From SG-bin7 sp964498095 (GTDB lineage: Bacteria; Bdellovibrionota; Bdellovibrionia; Bdellovibrionales; SG-bin7): 64,000 bases of DNA. Positions 17,241 through 25,101 of this stretch are shown here, one piece after another. The notes beneath the pieces were generated by a model, which was given only the letters and a program-made list of their open reading frames with translations, had not been told where the DNA came from and did not search any database. The number at the start of each line of letters is the position of its first letter. Within the stretch, counting starts at the first letter, position 1. The position numbers were made by a program, and so were the translations under genes. Where the stretch lies: contig CAZCFY010000014.1 in NCBI GenBank assembly GCA_964498095.1, positions 44,286 through 108,285 of the forward strand. Direction: 5' to 3'.

Positions 17241-17329
17241 GGGGCCTATCGTATCCCGATTTGCCGTTCAGTCAAGAAACCCACTAATTTACTCTCGACT
17301 CCCCGCCTATTTCTTTTTAAAATCCTCAC

Positions 17330-18211
17330 ATGACACCACAAATTGGAATTGACCTCGGCGGTACAAAAACCGAAATCATAGCTCTCGACGGCGAAAAAAT
17401 CTTAGCGCGCCTTCGCGAAGAAACCGCAAAAACCTACGAAGGCTCACTAAAACAAATTCAAAGCTTGATCCAAAAAATCTCCAAAGAAATCGGCCAGGAA
17501 ATCACAAAGCTCGGAATCGGCACCCCCGGTGCAATATCAAAGAAAACTGGACTAATGAAAAACGCCAACTCCACGTGGCTTAACGGCAAACCCTTAAAAA
17601 CAGATCTCCAAAAACTCTTAAATATCAAAGTGGAAATAGAAAACGACGCCAATTGCTTGGCCTTGTCGGAAGCCATCGCTGGCGCTGGGCGCGACTTCAA
17701 ATCCGTATTCGCAATTATTTTGGGAACAGGCGTAGGCGCAGGCATAGTAATAGATAAAAAACTAGTTTCGGGCCCCAATTCCATTTCCGGCGAGTGGGGA
17801 CATAATCCCCTTCCTTGGCCCGCAGCTGACGAACTCCCCGGCCCCAAATGTTATTGCGGCAAATCGGGCTGTATAGAGACTTTTCTTTCCGGACCCGCTT
17901 TAGAAAAAAATTTCTCTCGGCAATTTGAAGCTCCAAAAAATCTCTCAGCCACACAGATTGCTACCCTCCCGGCGGCAAAGGCTCTTATGGAAAAATATTT
18001 TGACTACCTCGCCCGCGCCCTGGCCTCTGTTATAAATATTTTGGATCCCGAAGTCATAATCGTCGCCGGCGGTTTAAGTAAAATTTCGGCAATTTACTCG
18101 GAAGTTCCTAAACTTTTGCCTAAATATATATTTTCGGATTCCGTCGAAACTAAACTCGTGCCAGCACAACATGGGGATGCGAGTGGCGTGCGTGGGGCCG
18201 CCTGGTTATAA
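17330..18211 (+). CDS. ROK-family sugar kinase (Mak/fructokinase-like)
   Basis: A 293-aa cytosolic kinase phosphorylating a hexose. IGIDLGGTKTE (residues 4-14) is the phosphate-binding loop, NDANCLALSEA follows, and WGHNPLPW plus CYCGKSGCIETFLSG give the ROK zinc site and signature. The WGHNPLPW wording resembles E. coli Mak (fructokinase) more than NagK, but substrate cannot be fixed from sequence. It is a single gene, convergent with the DUF885 lipoprotein gene 29 bp away. Confidence 0.88.
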   Translation: MTPQIGIDLGGTKTEIIALDGEKILARLREETAKTYEGSLKQIQSLIQKISKEIGQEITKLGIGTPGAISKKTGLMKNANSTWLNGKPLKTDLQKLLNIKVEIENDANCLALSEAIAGAGRDFKSVFAIILGTGVGAGIVIDKKLVSGPNSISGEWGHNPLPWPAADELPGPKCYCGKSGCIETFLSGPALEKNFSRQFEAPKNLSATQIATLPAAKALMEKYFDYLARALASVINILDPEVIIVAGGLSKISAIYSEVPKLLPKYIFSDSVETKLVPAQHGDASGVRGAAWL

Positions 18212-18240
18212 TCCTGCGGCATTAGGACTTTCGCGCCCCT

Positions 18241-20055
18241 TTATAATTTCTTTTGATTTAAAATCCAAATCTGGATTTGTTTTTCCATGAGCCCCAGTGG
18301 CATTGTGCCCTGGCGCATGAGCTCGTCATGAAAGTTACGAATATTAAACTTCGGCCCAAGTTCCGACTTTGCCATTTGACGAAGTTCCAATATTTTTAAC
18401 ATTCCAATCTTGTAGGCGGTCGCCTGCCCCGGCCAGATAGTATAGCGCTGAACAGACATTTCAATTTCAGCTTCCACCTCGGGCGTATTACTTAACAAAT
18501 ATTCTTTGGCTTTTTTGTAGCTCCATTTTTTCGCGTGAAGTCCCGTGTCGACCACAAGCCTTGCCGCCCGCCACAACTCCATCGTTAACCGGCCAAAATC
18601 TGCCACCGGATCTTTGTACATACCCATTTCTTTGGCTAAAAATTCCGCGTAAAGCGCCCAGCCCTCACCAAAAGCCGAAAGCCAACGGTACTTGCGAAAG
18701 TCAGGCAACTCTTTGCGCTCCAGAGCAATTGCTCCTTGTAGATGGTGACCGGGAATTCCTTCGTGATACGCGAGAGCTTCTAACTCGTAACGATTGGCCT
18801 GTGCCATGTTGCCAAGATTTACATAGTAAATTCCCGGTACTTTGCCATCGGTCGAAGGATTTTCGTAAAACGCCAATCCCGCCGATTTTTCGCGGTAAGG
18901 CTCAACGGCGCGAACTTCCAAAACCGCCCTGGGCAAAATGCCGAAAGCTTCGTGCAAATGGTTTTGCATATTTGTCATCACCCGCTGGGATTCGGCGAGG
19001 TAATTTTTTCGGCCAGCTTCGTCATTGCTGTAATAAAATTTGGGATAATTTCCCATCCACTTATTAATCTCACGCCAGCTACCCGTCGGCGCTCCCATCG
19101 GAGTAATTACGGTTAAAATTTCTTTTTGCAGGCGTGCAACTTCGTTTAAACCTATTTGGTGAATTTCATTAGCGGTTAAATTTGTAGTGGTATACTGCCT
19201 TAAAGAATAATCATAATAGGCAAAACCGCGCGGCAAATTCCAAGCACCGCCTTCAGCGGGGGCGATTCTTCGCAATTTTTCCAAGTAAGCGCTTAAATCT
19301 TTAAGCCCTGGCCCCACGGAGACAAGCAAAGCCTTCTCGGCTTCCGCTAAGAGTTTTGAGTTTTCTGCAGCATCGAGATTAAGTTTGGCGAGCTTCTTTT
19401 TAAAATCACTCCACAAGACCGAGTCATTTCCTGATTTGTCGAAGGGCGCGCCCACTAATAAGTTTTTAATATCTTCGTTAGATTTCACGAGCGTAAAACG
19501 CGGCGCTATAATACCTTTTTCTTTACGAATCTTTAATCGCGCTATCACCTGATTAAAGTAACGCCCAAATTGGTTTAAACGCGAAATATAATCTTGTGCA
19601 TCTTTTGTGGATTCGACCAAGTGGCGATTGGTCATGAAGGTAATTAAATCCGTGTGCAATCCCGACATTTGATTGATCGGGTAATTATGATAACGAAATT
19701 TTTCCCCCTCTAATTCCATTTCACAAAGATATTTAAAAAATTCGTAACTGACTTTTTCTTCTTCGCCGAGAAAAGTGTAGCGAATCTTATTTAACTCGGA
19801 CAAATAATCGCGCGTACGGGCGAAGTCCTGTGTATTTGACTCTTCGGAGACGTCATTTAAGCGGTCATAACCCTCTTTGCGGCCAACATAAGTCGCAAAC
19901 TGGGGATAAATTCTTACAGCGTCCTCAAATTCACGAGTAAAAATATCTTTTATTTTGCGATTTTCTGACTCATTCAGCGAAGAAGAATGTTGAAAATCAA
20001 CACAGGCTACTGTCGCCACTAAAGCCACAGCGCCAAAACAAAAAGCTAATTTCAT
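18241..20055 (-). CDS. DUF885 exported metallopeptidase-like protein
   Basis: 604 aa with a hydrophobic leader ending in ATVAC, so a probable lipoprotein. The DUF885 signature AYHEGIPGHHLQ (an HExxGHH-type zinc motif) and FGEGWALYAEF are intact in the last third. The rest is helical. Family members are predicted peptidases of unknown substrate. The start codon overlaps the upstream methyltransferase stop by one base (TAATG), so the two are coupled, though the functional link is unclear. Confidence 0.85.
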   Translation of the reverse strand: MKLAFCFGAVALVATVACVDFQHSSSLNESENRKIKDIFTREFEDAVRIYPQFATYVGRKEGYDRLNDVSEESNTQDFARTRDYLSELNKIRYTFLGEEEKVSYEFFKYLCEMELEGEKFRYHNYPINQMSGLHTDLITFMTNRHLVESTKDAQDYISRLNQFGRYFNQVIARLKIRKEKGIIAPRFTLVKSNEDIKNLLVGAPFDKSGNDSVLWSDFKKKLAKLNLDAAENSKLLAEAEKALLVSVGPGLKDLSAYLEKLRRIAPAEGGAWNLPRGFAYYDYSLRQYTTTNLTANEIHQIGLNEVARLQKEILTVITPMGAPTGSWREINKWMGNYPKFYYSNDEAGRKNYLAESQRVMTNMQNHLHEAFGILPRAVLEVRAVEPYREKSAGLAFYENPSTDGKVPGIYYVNLGNMAQANRYELEALAYHEGIPGHHLQGAIALERKELPDFRKYRWLSAFGEGWALYAEFLAKEMGMYKDPVADFGRLTMELWRAARLVVDTGLHAKKWSYKKAKEYLLSNTPEVEAEIEMSVQRYTIWPGQATAYKIGMLKILELRQMAKSELGPKFNIRNFHDELMRQGTMPLGLMEKQIQIWILNQKKL

Positions 20056-20558
20056 TATTTCACGACCTCAACTGTTGTGTGAATTTCGTTACACGGAAAA
20101 ATCCAGGCAAAATGCTTTTCATATTTTTTTGGCGAAATTTTATAAATTAACCAGCCAAAAAAATCCAGCGCCGAGCCAGAAAACTTAATTTCATTTTTCA
20201 CGATACGATATTTGCCGGGACCCACCATCATTTCAAAAAGTTGTGGTATTGACCCTAAAGCAAAATGATAAAGATGCGTGGGATCTCCCCAACTCGCATA
20301 AGAACTATAATGAGGCGTAATAAATTCGATGTGGGCTCCGGTCTTGCTCACCCGCCACATTTCTTGCGCTAAAGTTTTTAAATTAGCGATGTGTTCGATA
20401 ACATGCTGGCAGCGAACGAAATCAAAATCGCTTTGATTTAAAGGCCAGGGCGCAACGTTAAGGTCATGGACAACATCCACTCCGGGACGCGCAATATGAT
20501 CTATGCCAATGGCTCCCGCTAATTTGTGGGGCCCACAACCGACGTCTAATATCTTCAT
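20055..20558 (-). CDS. Class I SAM-dependent methyltransferase, small
   Basis: 167 aa. MKILDVGCGPHKLAGAIGID is the SAM-binding glycine motif at the very N-terminus. FDFVRCQHVIEHIANLKTLAQEMWRVSKTGAHIEF is the motif II-IV region seen in Methyltransf_11 proteins, often associated with glycan modification. The protein is short for the family, with the usual N-terminal helices absent. It is coupled to the DUF885 gene. Substrate unknown. Confidence 0.82.
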   Translation of the reverse strand: MKILDVGCGPHKLAGAIGIDHIARPGVDVVHDLNVAPWPLNQSDFDFVRCQHVIEHIANLKTLAQEMWRVSKTGAHIEFITPHYSSYASWGDPTHLYHFALGSIPQLFEMMVGPGKYRIVKNEIKFSGSALDFFGWLIYKISPKKYEKHFAWIFPCNEIHTTVEVVK

Positions 20559-20653
20559 ATAACGCTCTTATATTTCACTATGAGTGTAATATATTCAAAT
20601 TCTTAGCTCGCCATTGTCTTTGTGCGTTAAATTGCTGATAATGCTTAAAAACT

Positions 20654-21805
20654 ATGAAAATTAGACCGTTTTTCCTATTCGTCATTTGCGTTGCATGGAG
20701 TTTTGTTTGCGCCAGCCAAACACTGCCACGCCTTGAGCTTTCAATGAACCCCGATGACCTATTTCATCCCCAGACGGGAATCTACGTAAATCCCACCAAG
20801 AAGGGCACGGCTTGGCGCCGGTCAGCGCGCTTACACGGCGAAGATATCGAGATTTCCATTCATGGCAGCGGCAGCCGCCAGCGTTCGCCGCAAAAATCTT
20901 TTCGCATTTATTCGCGACACGGTTTTAGTTTTTTTGCAGATAAAAAAGTATTGGTTTTACGCGCCGGCTTTAACGATACGTGGACTCACGATCAGCGTCA
21001 GCAACAAGAAACGGCGATTTATATAAAAGATCAGGTAGTAAGAAATTTATTTTCGCAAATGGGATTTTGGACGGCCAAAGGCCTATGGGCGGAGCTTTTT
21101 ATCAATAATCAGTTTTGGGGCTTATACAATGTTACGGAGCGCATAGCGTCCAATGATAAAATCACCACAATAGATGAAAATGATGAGTTCTCATTGCAAG
21201 CAAAAGACATCGACGTCGATAACTTCACGGCCTATATCATCACGAATATTTGGTTACAGAACTATGATTGGCCCCAAAAAAACTGGGCGGCCTGGCGAGA
21301 AAATGCTGCCGGGGCAAAATGGAATTTTACAATTTGGGATGCGGAATATAGTTTTGGCAGCGGCATTCAGGGTTATAAAGTAAAACACAATACTGTTTAC
21401 CATTTTCTAAAATCATCTTCGCCCATTAAAAAATTATTCGTTCAGCTTCTAAATACCCCCGGCTATAAAAAATATTTTTGGGGGAAAGTAGAGTTTTATT
21501 TAAAAAACTTTCTTAACGAAAAATATTTAACTCCCTTGTTGGAGTCAGATGCCTTAGTAATTCGCCCGACTTTGCCAAAAGTCATCGCGCGCTGGGCGCC
21601 TGGGCGAACTCTTGCGGATTTTAATACCGCCTTAGAAAAAGCTAAGAATTTTACCGCTGAACGCACACCTTATTTTGTCAGATATTGGCGTTCGGCCATT
21701 GGTGACCCACCCGCTACTTTTGCAGCAGAATTGCTAAGAAACACCGAGCCTAGTGTTTGGGACCGGCTCATTCCGTGGAAAGATTATTTGGATTATGTTT
21801 TTTAA
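20654..21805 (+). CDS. Secreted CotH-like protein kinase
   Basis: 383 aa with a Sec signal peptide (about 1-21). The CotH fold elements are in order: RLHGEDIEISIHGSGSRQR, PQKSFRIYSR (ATP-binding Lys/Arg), WAELFINNQFWGLYNVTERI (Glu), DIDVDNFTAYIITNIW, NYDWPQKNW (catalytic Asp and Asn), and WDAEYSFG (W228, D229, metal-binding, DFG-like). CotH proteins are secreted kinases first seen on Bacillus spore coats. A kinase role in this Gram-negative periplasm or outer surface is an inference. Monocistronic, with 100 bp on either side. Confidence 0.83.
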   Translation: MKIRPFFLFVICVAWSFVCASQTLPRLELSMNPDDLFHPQTGIYVNPTKKGTAWRRSARLHGEDIEISIHGSGSRQRSPQKSFRIYSRHGFSFFADKKVLVLRAGFNDTWTHDQRQQQETAIYIKDQVVRNLFSQMGFWTAKGLWAELFINNQFWGLYNVTERIASNDKITTIDENDEFSLQAKDIDVDNFTAYIITNIWLQNYDWPQKNWAAWRENAAGAKWNFTIWDAEYSFGSGIQGYKVKHNTVYHFLKSSSPIKKLFVQLLNTPGYKKYFWGKVEFYLKNFLNEKYLTPLLESDALVIRPTLPKVIARWAPGRTLADFNTALEKAKNFTAERTPYFVRYWRSAIGDPPATFAAELLRNTEPSVWDRLIPWKDYLDYVF

Positions 21806-21910
21806 GTGCTTGAATTTACAAGTTTATTTAATTTGGACTATTTCGTTGCAACTGCGCGCGCGGTTGGCTAGAACCTTCTTCAACCCGCAAAAATCAAGTG
21901 GAGGAAACCC

Positions 21911-23422
21911 ATGGATTTATTGATTGTTGGCTCAAGTCTTCTTTTTGTAGTTTGGCTTTACTTCAATCACAATCCACTTGAACACAGTTCAAAATTCATG
22001 TTTCGCCGGTTCGTTAATTGGTTTCCTTTAGGCATGACTTACGCCTTCTTGTACATGGCCCGTTACAACCTCAACGTTTCCAAAAACGCTTTGGGCACGA
22101 TGATGACCAAAGAAGATTTCGGTATCATTTTCGGCGTCGGGACATTTGTTTACGGATTATCTTTTTTAATTAACGGTCCCTTGGTGGATAAAATCGGCGG
22201 CAAAAAGGGAATTATTATTGCGGCGCTGGGTTCGTGCTTAGCCAACATCGCCATGGGTATTGTTACTTATCTTTACCTCAAAGGACAGCTGACTCTAAAT
22301 ATCGTTCTCACTTACTCCGCCCTTTACGGCGTAAATATGTTTTTTCAAAGCTATGGCGCCGTTTCTATTATTAAAGTTAAAGCTTATTGGTTCCACGTGC
22401 GCGAGCGCGGAATTTTCGGCGGAATTTTTGGTACATTAATTTCTTTTGGCGTGTACTTTGCCTTTGACTGGGGCCAAGCGATTGTTGACGCCGCAAAACT
22501 AAAGCCTACGGCGGAGCCCACGGCATTCCAAAATTTTCTTCGCTCGGCCTTTGCCATTGATACGGGAACAACCGACGCATTCTGGCTTGTGTTTTTTATC
22601 CCGGCCGTTATTTTAATTTTCTGGGCGCTTATCGATATGGTGCTTTTAAAGGACACTCCGGCCGCTGCGAACTTTGATGACTTTGATACGCACGACGCGT
22701 CTTCGGGTGAAATGGAAGAAAATTTCACGATGAAGCAGCTTTTGACTCGTATTTTTTCAAACCCCGTAATGTTAACTATCGCTCTTGTTGAATTCACCAG
22801 CGGTGTTATCCGTAACGGTGTTTTACAATGGTATTTCATTTTTGCTCACGAAGTTAAGCAACCGGGTGCGGAATTCTTTTTAAAACACTGGGGACTTTTA
22901 CTTTGTATAACTGGAATTCTTGGTGGGTTTACGGCAGGATTTATTAGTGACCGCTGGTTTCATTCCCGTCGCGGTCCTCCTGCGGCGATCTTAAATGCTT
23001 TTATGATTTTGTTGACCATTGGAATGTCGCTAAGTCTTTTTAGCAGCCCGGTGATTGTCGGTACTTGCGCGGTTTTGATTTCTTTAGCGGTCATTGGCGT
23101 TCACTCGATTATGTCGGGAAGTGCGGCGGCGGACTTTGGTGGCCGCAAAATGACCGCCACAGCCTCGGGTATTGTTGACGGCTGCGTTTACTTGGGTAGC
23201 GGTTTACAATCGGTGTGTCTTGGATATTTAACTTCTAAAGATTGGCATTTTTGGCCGGTATTTTTAATTCCTTTTACCATCATGGGATTATTTTTTAGCT
23301 GGCGTATGTGGTCGGAACTTCCCGCTGCGACTCGCCGCTATCTTGTCATGGTCGAAAAAATAACCGTGCGTGCTCGCGGCAAAACTCTTGAGAAGACAGA
23401 AACGGTTATAGTCACGGAGTAG
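21911..23422 (+). CDS. Organophosphate:Pi antiporter-type MFS transporter (GlpT/UhpT family)
   Basis: Inner-membrane transporter of 503 aa with about 12 membrane segments. FLYMARYNLNVSKNAL is the OPA-family signature region, GPLVDKIGGKKGI is the MFS loop 2-3 motif, and FISDRWFHSRRGPPA is the second copy between TM8 and TM9. A hydrophilic insert (about 235-275) is the central loop. Family members swap glycerol-3-phosphate or hexose phosphate for phosphate; which one is not clear. Start has GGAGG 6 bp upstream. The heptanucleotide tract begins only 4 bp after the stop. Confidence 0.87.
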   Translation: MDLLIVGSSLLFVVWLYFNHNPLEHSSKFMFRRFVNWFPLGMTYAFLYMARYNLNVSKNALGTMMTKEDFGIIFGVGTFVYGLSFLINGPLVDKIGGKKGIIIAALGSCLANIAMGIVTYLYLKGQLTLNIVLTYSALYGVNMFFQSYGAVSIIKVKAYWFHVRERGIFGGIFGTLISFGVYFAFDWGQAIVDAAKLKPTAEPTAFQNFLRSAFAIDTGTTDAFWLVFFIPAVILIFWALIDMVLLKDTPAAANFDDFDTHDASSGEMEENFTMKQLLTRIFSNPVMLTIALVEFTSGVIRNGVLQWYFIFAHEVKQPGAEFFLKHWGLLLCITGILGGFTAGFISDRWFHSRRGPPAAILNAFMILLTIGMSLSLFSSPVIVGTCAVLISLAVIGVHSIMSGSAAADFGGRKMTATASGIVDGCVYLGSGLQSVCLGYLTSKDWHFWPVFLIPFTIMGLFFSWRMWSELPAATRRYLVMVEKITVRARGKTLEKTETVIVTE

Positions 23423-23425
23423 TTT

Positions 23426-23635
23426 TTGCGGCTTGCGGCTTGCGGCTTGCGGCTTGCGGCTTGCGGCTTGCGGCTTGCGGNNNNNNNNNNNNNNNNNNNN
23501 NNNNNNNNNNNNNNNNNNNNNNNNNNNNNNNNNNNNNNNNNNNNNNNNNNNNNNNNNNNNNNNNNNNNNNNNNNNNNNNNTTGCGGCTTGCGGCTTGCGG
23601 CTTGCGGCTTGCGGCTTGCGGCTTGCGGCTTGCGG
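23426..23635. repeat. Heptanucleotide tandem repeat (TTGCGGC)n broken by an assembly gap
   Basis: Perfect head-to-tail TTGCGGC units run from 23426 to 23480 (55 nt) and from 23581 to 23635 (55 nt). At least 15 units are visible and the real number is unknown. Because 7 is not a multiple of 3, the tract reads as a repeating seven-residue peptide in every frame without stops. Those open frames are artefacts of the repeat, not genes. Confidence 0.95.
23481..23580. other. Assembly gap, 100 N
   Basis: Exactly 100 N, a conventional placeholder length. It lies inside the heptanucleotide tract, so true size is undetermined. The surrounding gene-free stretch 23423-24024 holds only repeats: this tract, a palindromic element, a 27-bp duplication and a 34-bp array. 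I see no tRNA, promoter or short gene in it. Confidence 0.98.
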
Positions 23636-23681
23636 GGCAAATTTTAATTTCCCGAGAGTTCCTGTAAAACTAAATTCTTAC

Positions 23682-23709
23682 CTGTCCCGGGACAGGAGCG
23701 GCTGCGTCA
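23682..23709 (+). repeat. Dispersed palindromic element, copy 2
   Basis: CTGTCCCGGGACAG (perfect 14-bp palindrome), then GAGC, four variable bases and GCGTCA. It is intergenic, 46 bp after the heptanucleotide tract. Same architecture as 16444-16472 (minus) and 24252-24280 (plus). Confidence 0.75.
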
Positions 23710-23796
23710 CAGTTAATTCTGTGAAAATTGTTTTTTATGGCCGAACTTAGTCCCCAGTGAACTAATTCATAACGCTGATGATGCATATTCGGCGCT

Positions 23797-23850
23797 GCAT
23801 GCGCTGATGCTCATTCTTGCATTGCATGCGCTGATGCTCATTCTTGCGCT
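23797..23850 (+). repeat. 27-bp direct repeat, two copies
   Basis: Two adjacent 27-bp units starting at 23797 and 23824, identical over their first 24 bases (starting GCATGCGCTGATGCTC). Related short words (GCTGATG, GCTGCAT, GCTGAAT) occur on both sides, suggesting an older, decayed array. Confidence 0.75.
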
Positions 23851-23931
23851 GAATATATATATGCTGGCGCCGAATCCGATGATCACCTTTCTAGTGCTGC
23901 ATTTGATAGGTGATGAAAACCCTTTAGCCTA

Positions 23932-24043
23932 CATTCGATGAGTAGGTCGCCACCCGCTAGTGCTGCATTCGATGAGTAGGTCGCCACCCGCTAGTGCTAC
24001 ATTCGATGAGTAGGTCGCCACCCGCTAGTGCTGCATTCGATGA
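23932..24043 (-). repeat. 34-bp tandem array extending from the 3' end of the HNH gene
   Basis: Three full 34-bp units start at 23932, 23966 and 24000, differing at one base, plus a 10-base partial unit at 24034. A decayed relative of the junction lies at 23891-23910. Read on the minus strand each unit carries the last codons of the HNH gene and its TAG stop (His-Arg-Met-Gln-His-stop), so the array arose by tandem duplication of the gene's 3' terminus. There is no unique spacer between units. Confidence 0.85.
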
Positions 24044-24990
24044 TGCGCCCAACACAGCGTCGTAAGATTTTTTAGCTCATTAGTTCCGCCTTTTGACAAT
24101 GGAATTTGATGATGAACATCGAGCCATCTCTTATTCTGGCAACGTTCGCCGTTCTTGGTTTGCGTACACTGGCCGCGATCACGCAAATTTATCTGGTGTT
24201 TTAATTTCATTGGTAGCGAATGCCTTATTAAAGCTCGTTGCACCTTTGTATCTGTCCCCGGGACAGGAGCTGCCGCGTCAGGAGTTTCACCTGTTAAAGC
24301 ATTGCGGCTCGACTCAAAATTACTTCCCTCTGATTGCGGTTGTTGTTTAGCCGCCAAAGCCGTCGACTCCTTAGCTGGATTTACGACTTTAGCCGTCGTC
24401 CAGCGTTTTGCTTTTTCCACGGGATCTTTTTTTTGTAAGTAAAAAACTAAAAGATCTTCAAGTGCGTCTTCCAGAGAAGCGGGCTTGCGTGTTTTTTGAC
24501 TAACCAAATCTTGAACACGGCGCAACCGCTCCAAATTTTTCTCCGACAAACCAAGGCGCACGGCAAGTCTATCTTCACTCACATATTTTACAAGTTCCGG
24601 AGTCGCCGCCTGCGGCGCCACCTTCGCAACTTCTTTTTCTAATTTTTGTTTCGGTAGGTTTTTGGCTAACTCTAGCCAGTGGTTGCTGTTTTGCGCTGTC
24701 AGCACGGGCGTAATTTTTCTGGCATTGCTCACGGTTATTTCTTGACGGCGAATCGCTTCCTTGAGTTCTGGGACAACTTTGGATTTGCGCGCAATCGCGA
24801 TAAAGTTTGAGGCATTGGCCTCAGATAATTTTAAATATTTCAGACAGTAATCAAACAAACTCGTGCAAGCGTACCGCAAGAAAGATTTTGCAGTATCAAT
24901 TTCCTGCAAAACATCTATTAGTTCGGCTTCAGCACGGTGAAATGTCTTAGCTTTAGTGAGAGCTTTTTCGTGTAAGAGTTCATGATTCAT
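24025..24990 (-). CDS. HNH endonuclease-domain protein
   Basis: 321 aa. The N-terminal half is helical and DUF222-like (about 1-130). A low-complexity Ala/Lys/Pro/Ser linker (about 195-255) precedes a C-terminal HNH domain: a CTQ...RC zinc knuckle-like pair, LDVHHQIPLSKGG and NLTTLCWAHH (about 270-318). Start ATG 24990 is fixed by a strong GAGGAGG 6 bp upstream; an earlier in-frame codon at 25026 lacks support. Codons for about residues 237-247 of the linker are one copy of the palindromic element. The final codons are the seed of the 34-bp array. Such genes are often multicopy and mobile-like; target unknown. Confidence 0.85.
   Translation of the reverse strand: MNHELLHEKALTKAKTFHRAEAELIDVLQEIDTAKSFLRYACTSLFDYCLKYLKLSEANASNFIAIARKSKVVPELKEAIRRQEITVSNARKITPVLTAQNSNHWLELAKNLPKQKLEKEVAKVAPQAATPELVKYVSEDRLAVRLGLSEKNLERLRRVQDLVSQKTRKPASLEDALEDLLVFYLQKKDPVEKAKRWTTAKVVNPAKESTALAAKQQPQSEGSNFESSRNALTGETPDAAAPVPGTDTKVQRALIRHSLPMKLKHQINLRDRGQCTQTKNGERCQNKRWLDVHHQIPLSKGGTNELKNLTTLCWAHHRMQH
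24252..24280 (+). repeat. Dispersed palindromic element, copy 3, inside the HNH coding sequence
   Basis: CTGTCCCCGGGACAG (one extra C against the other copies), then GAGC, four variable bases and GCGTCA. On the coding (minus) strand it encodes the Asp-Ala-Ala-Ala-Pro-Val-Pro-Gly-Thr-Asp part of the linker before the HNH domain, in frame. Confidence 0.75.
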
Positions 24991-25101
24991 CAATTCCTCC
25001 TCTGAAAAAAGGAAACTATAAAGCAAATTTTACTTTGTTGCAAAATGTTTTTTGAGAGGTAAGGAAATTTTTTTGAATAAAAAAATCAGCGCTAAGAATT
25101 A

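Noticed and set aside
23426..23750. Open frames of repeated heptapeptides (LAACGLR or AASRKPQ) across the N gap
   Set aside because: They arise only because a 7-bp repeat has no stop in any frame; they run through unknown bases.
23932..24043. 34-bp direct repeats as a CRISPR array
   Set aside because: Units are head to tail with no spacers, and no cas genes occur in the window.
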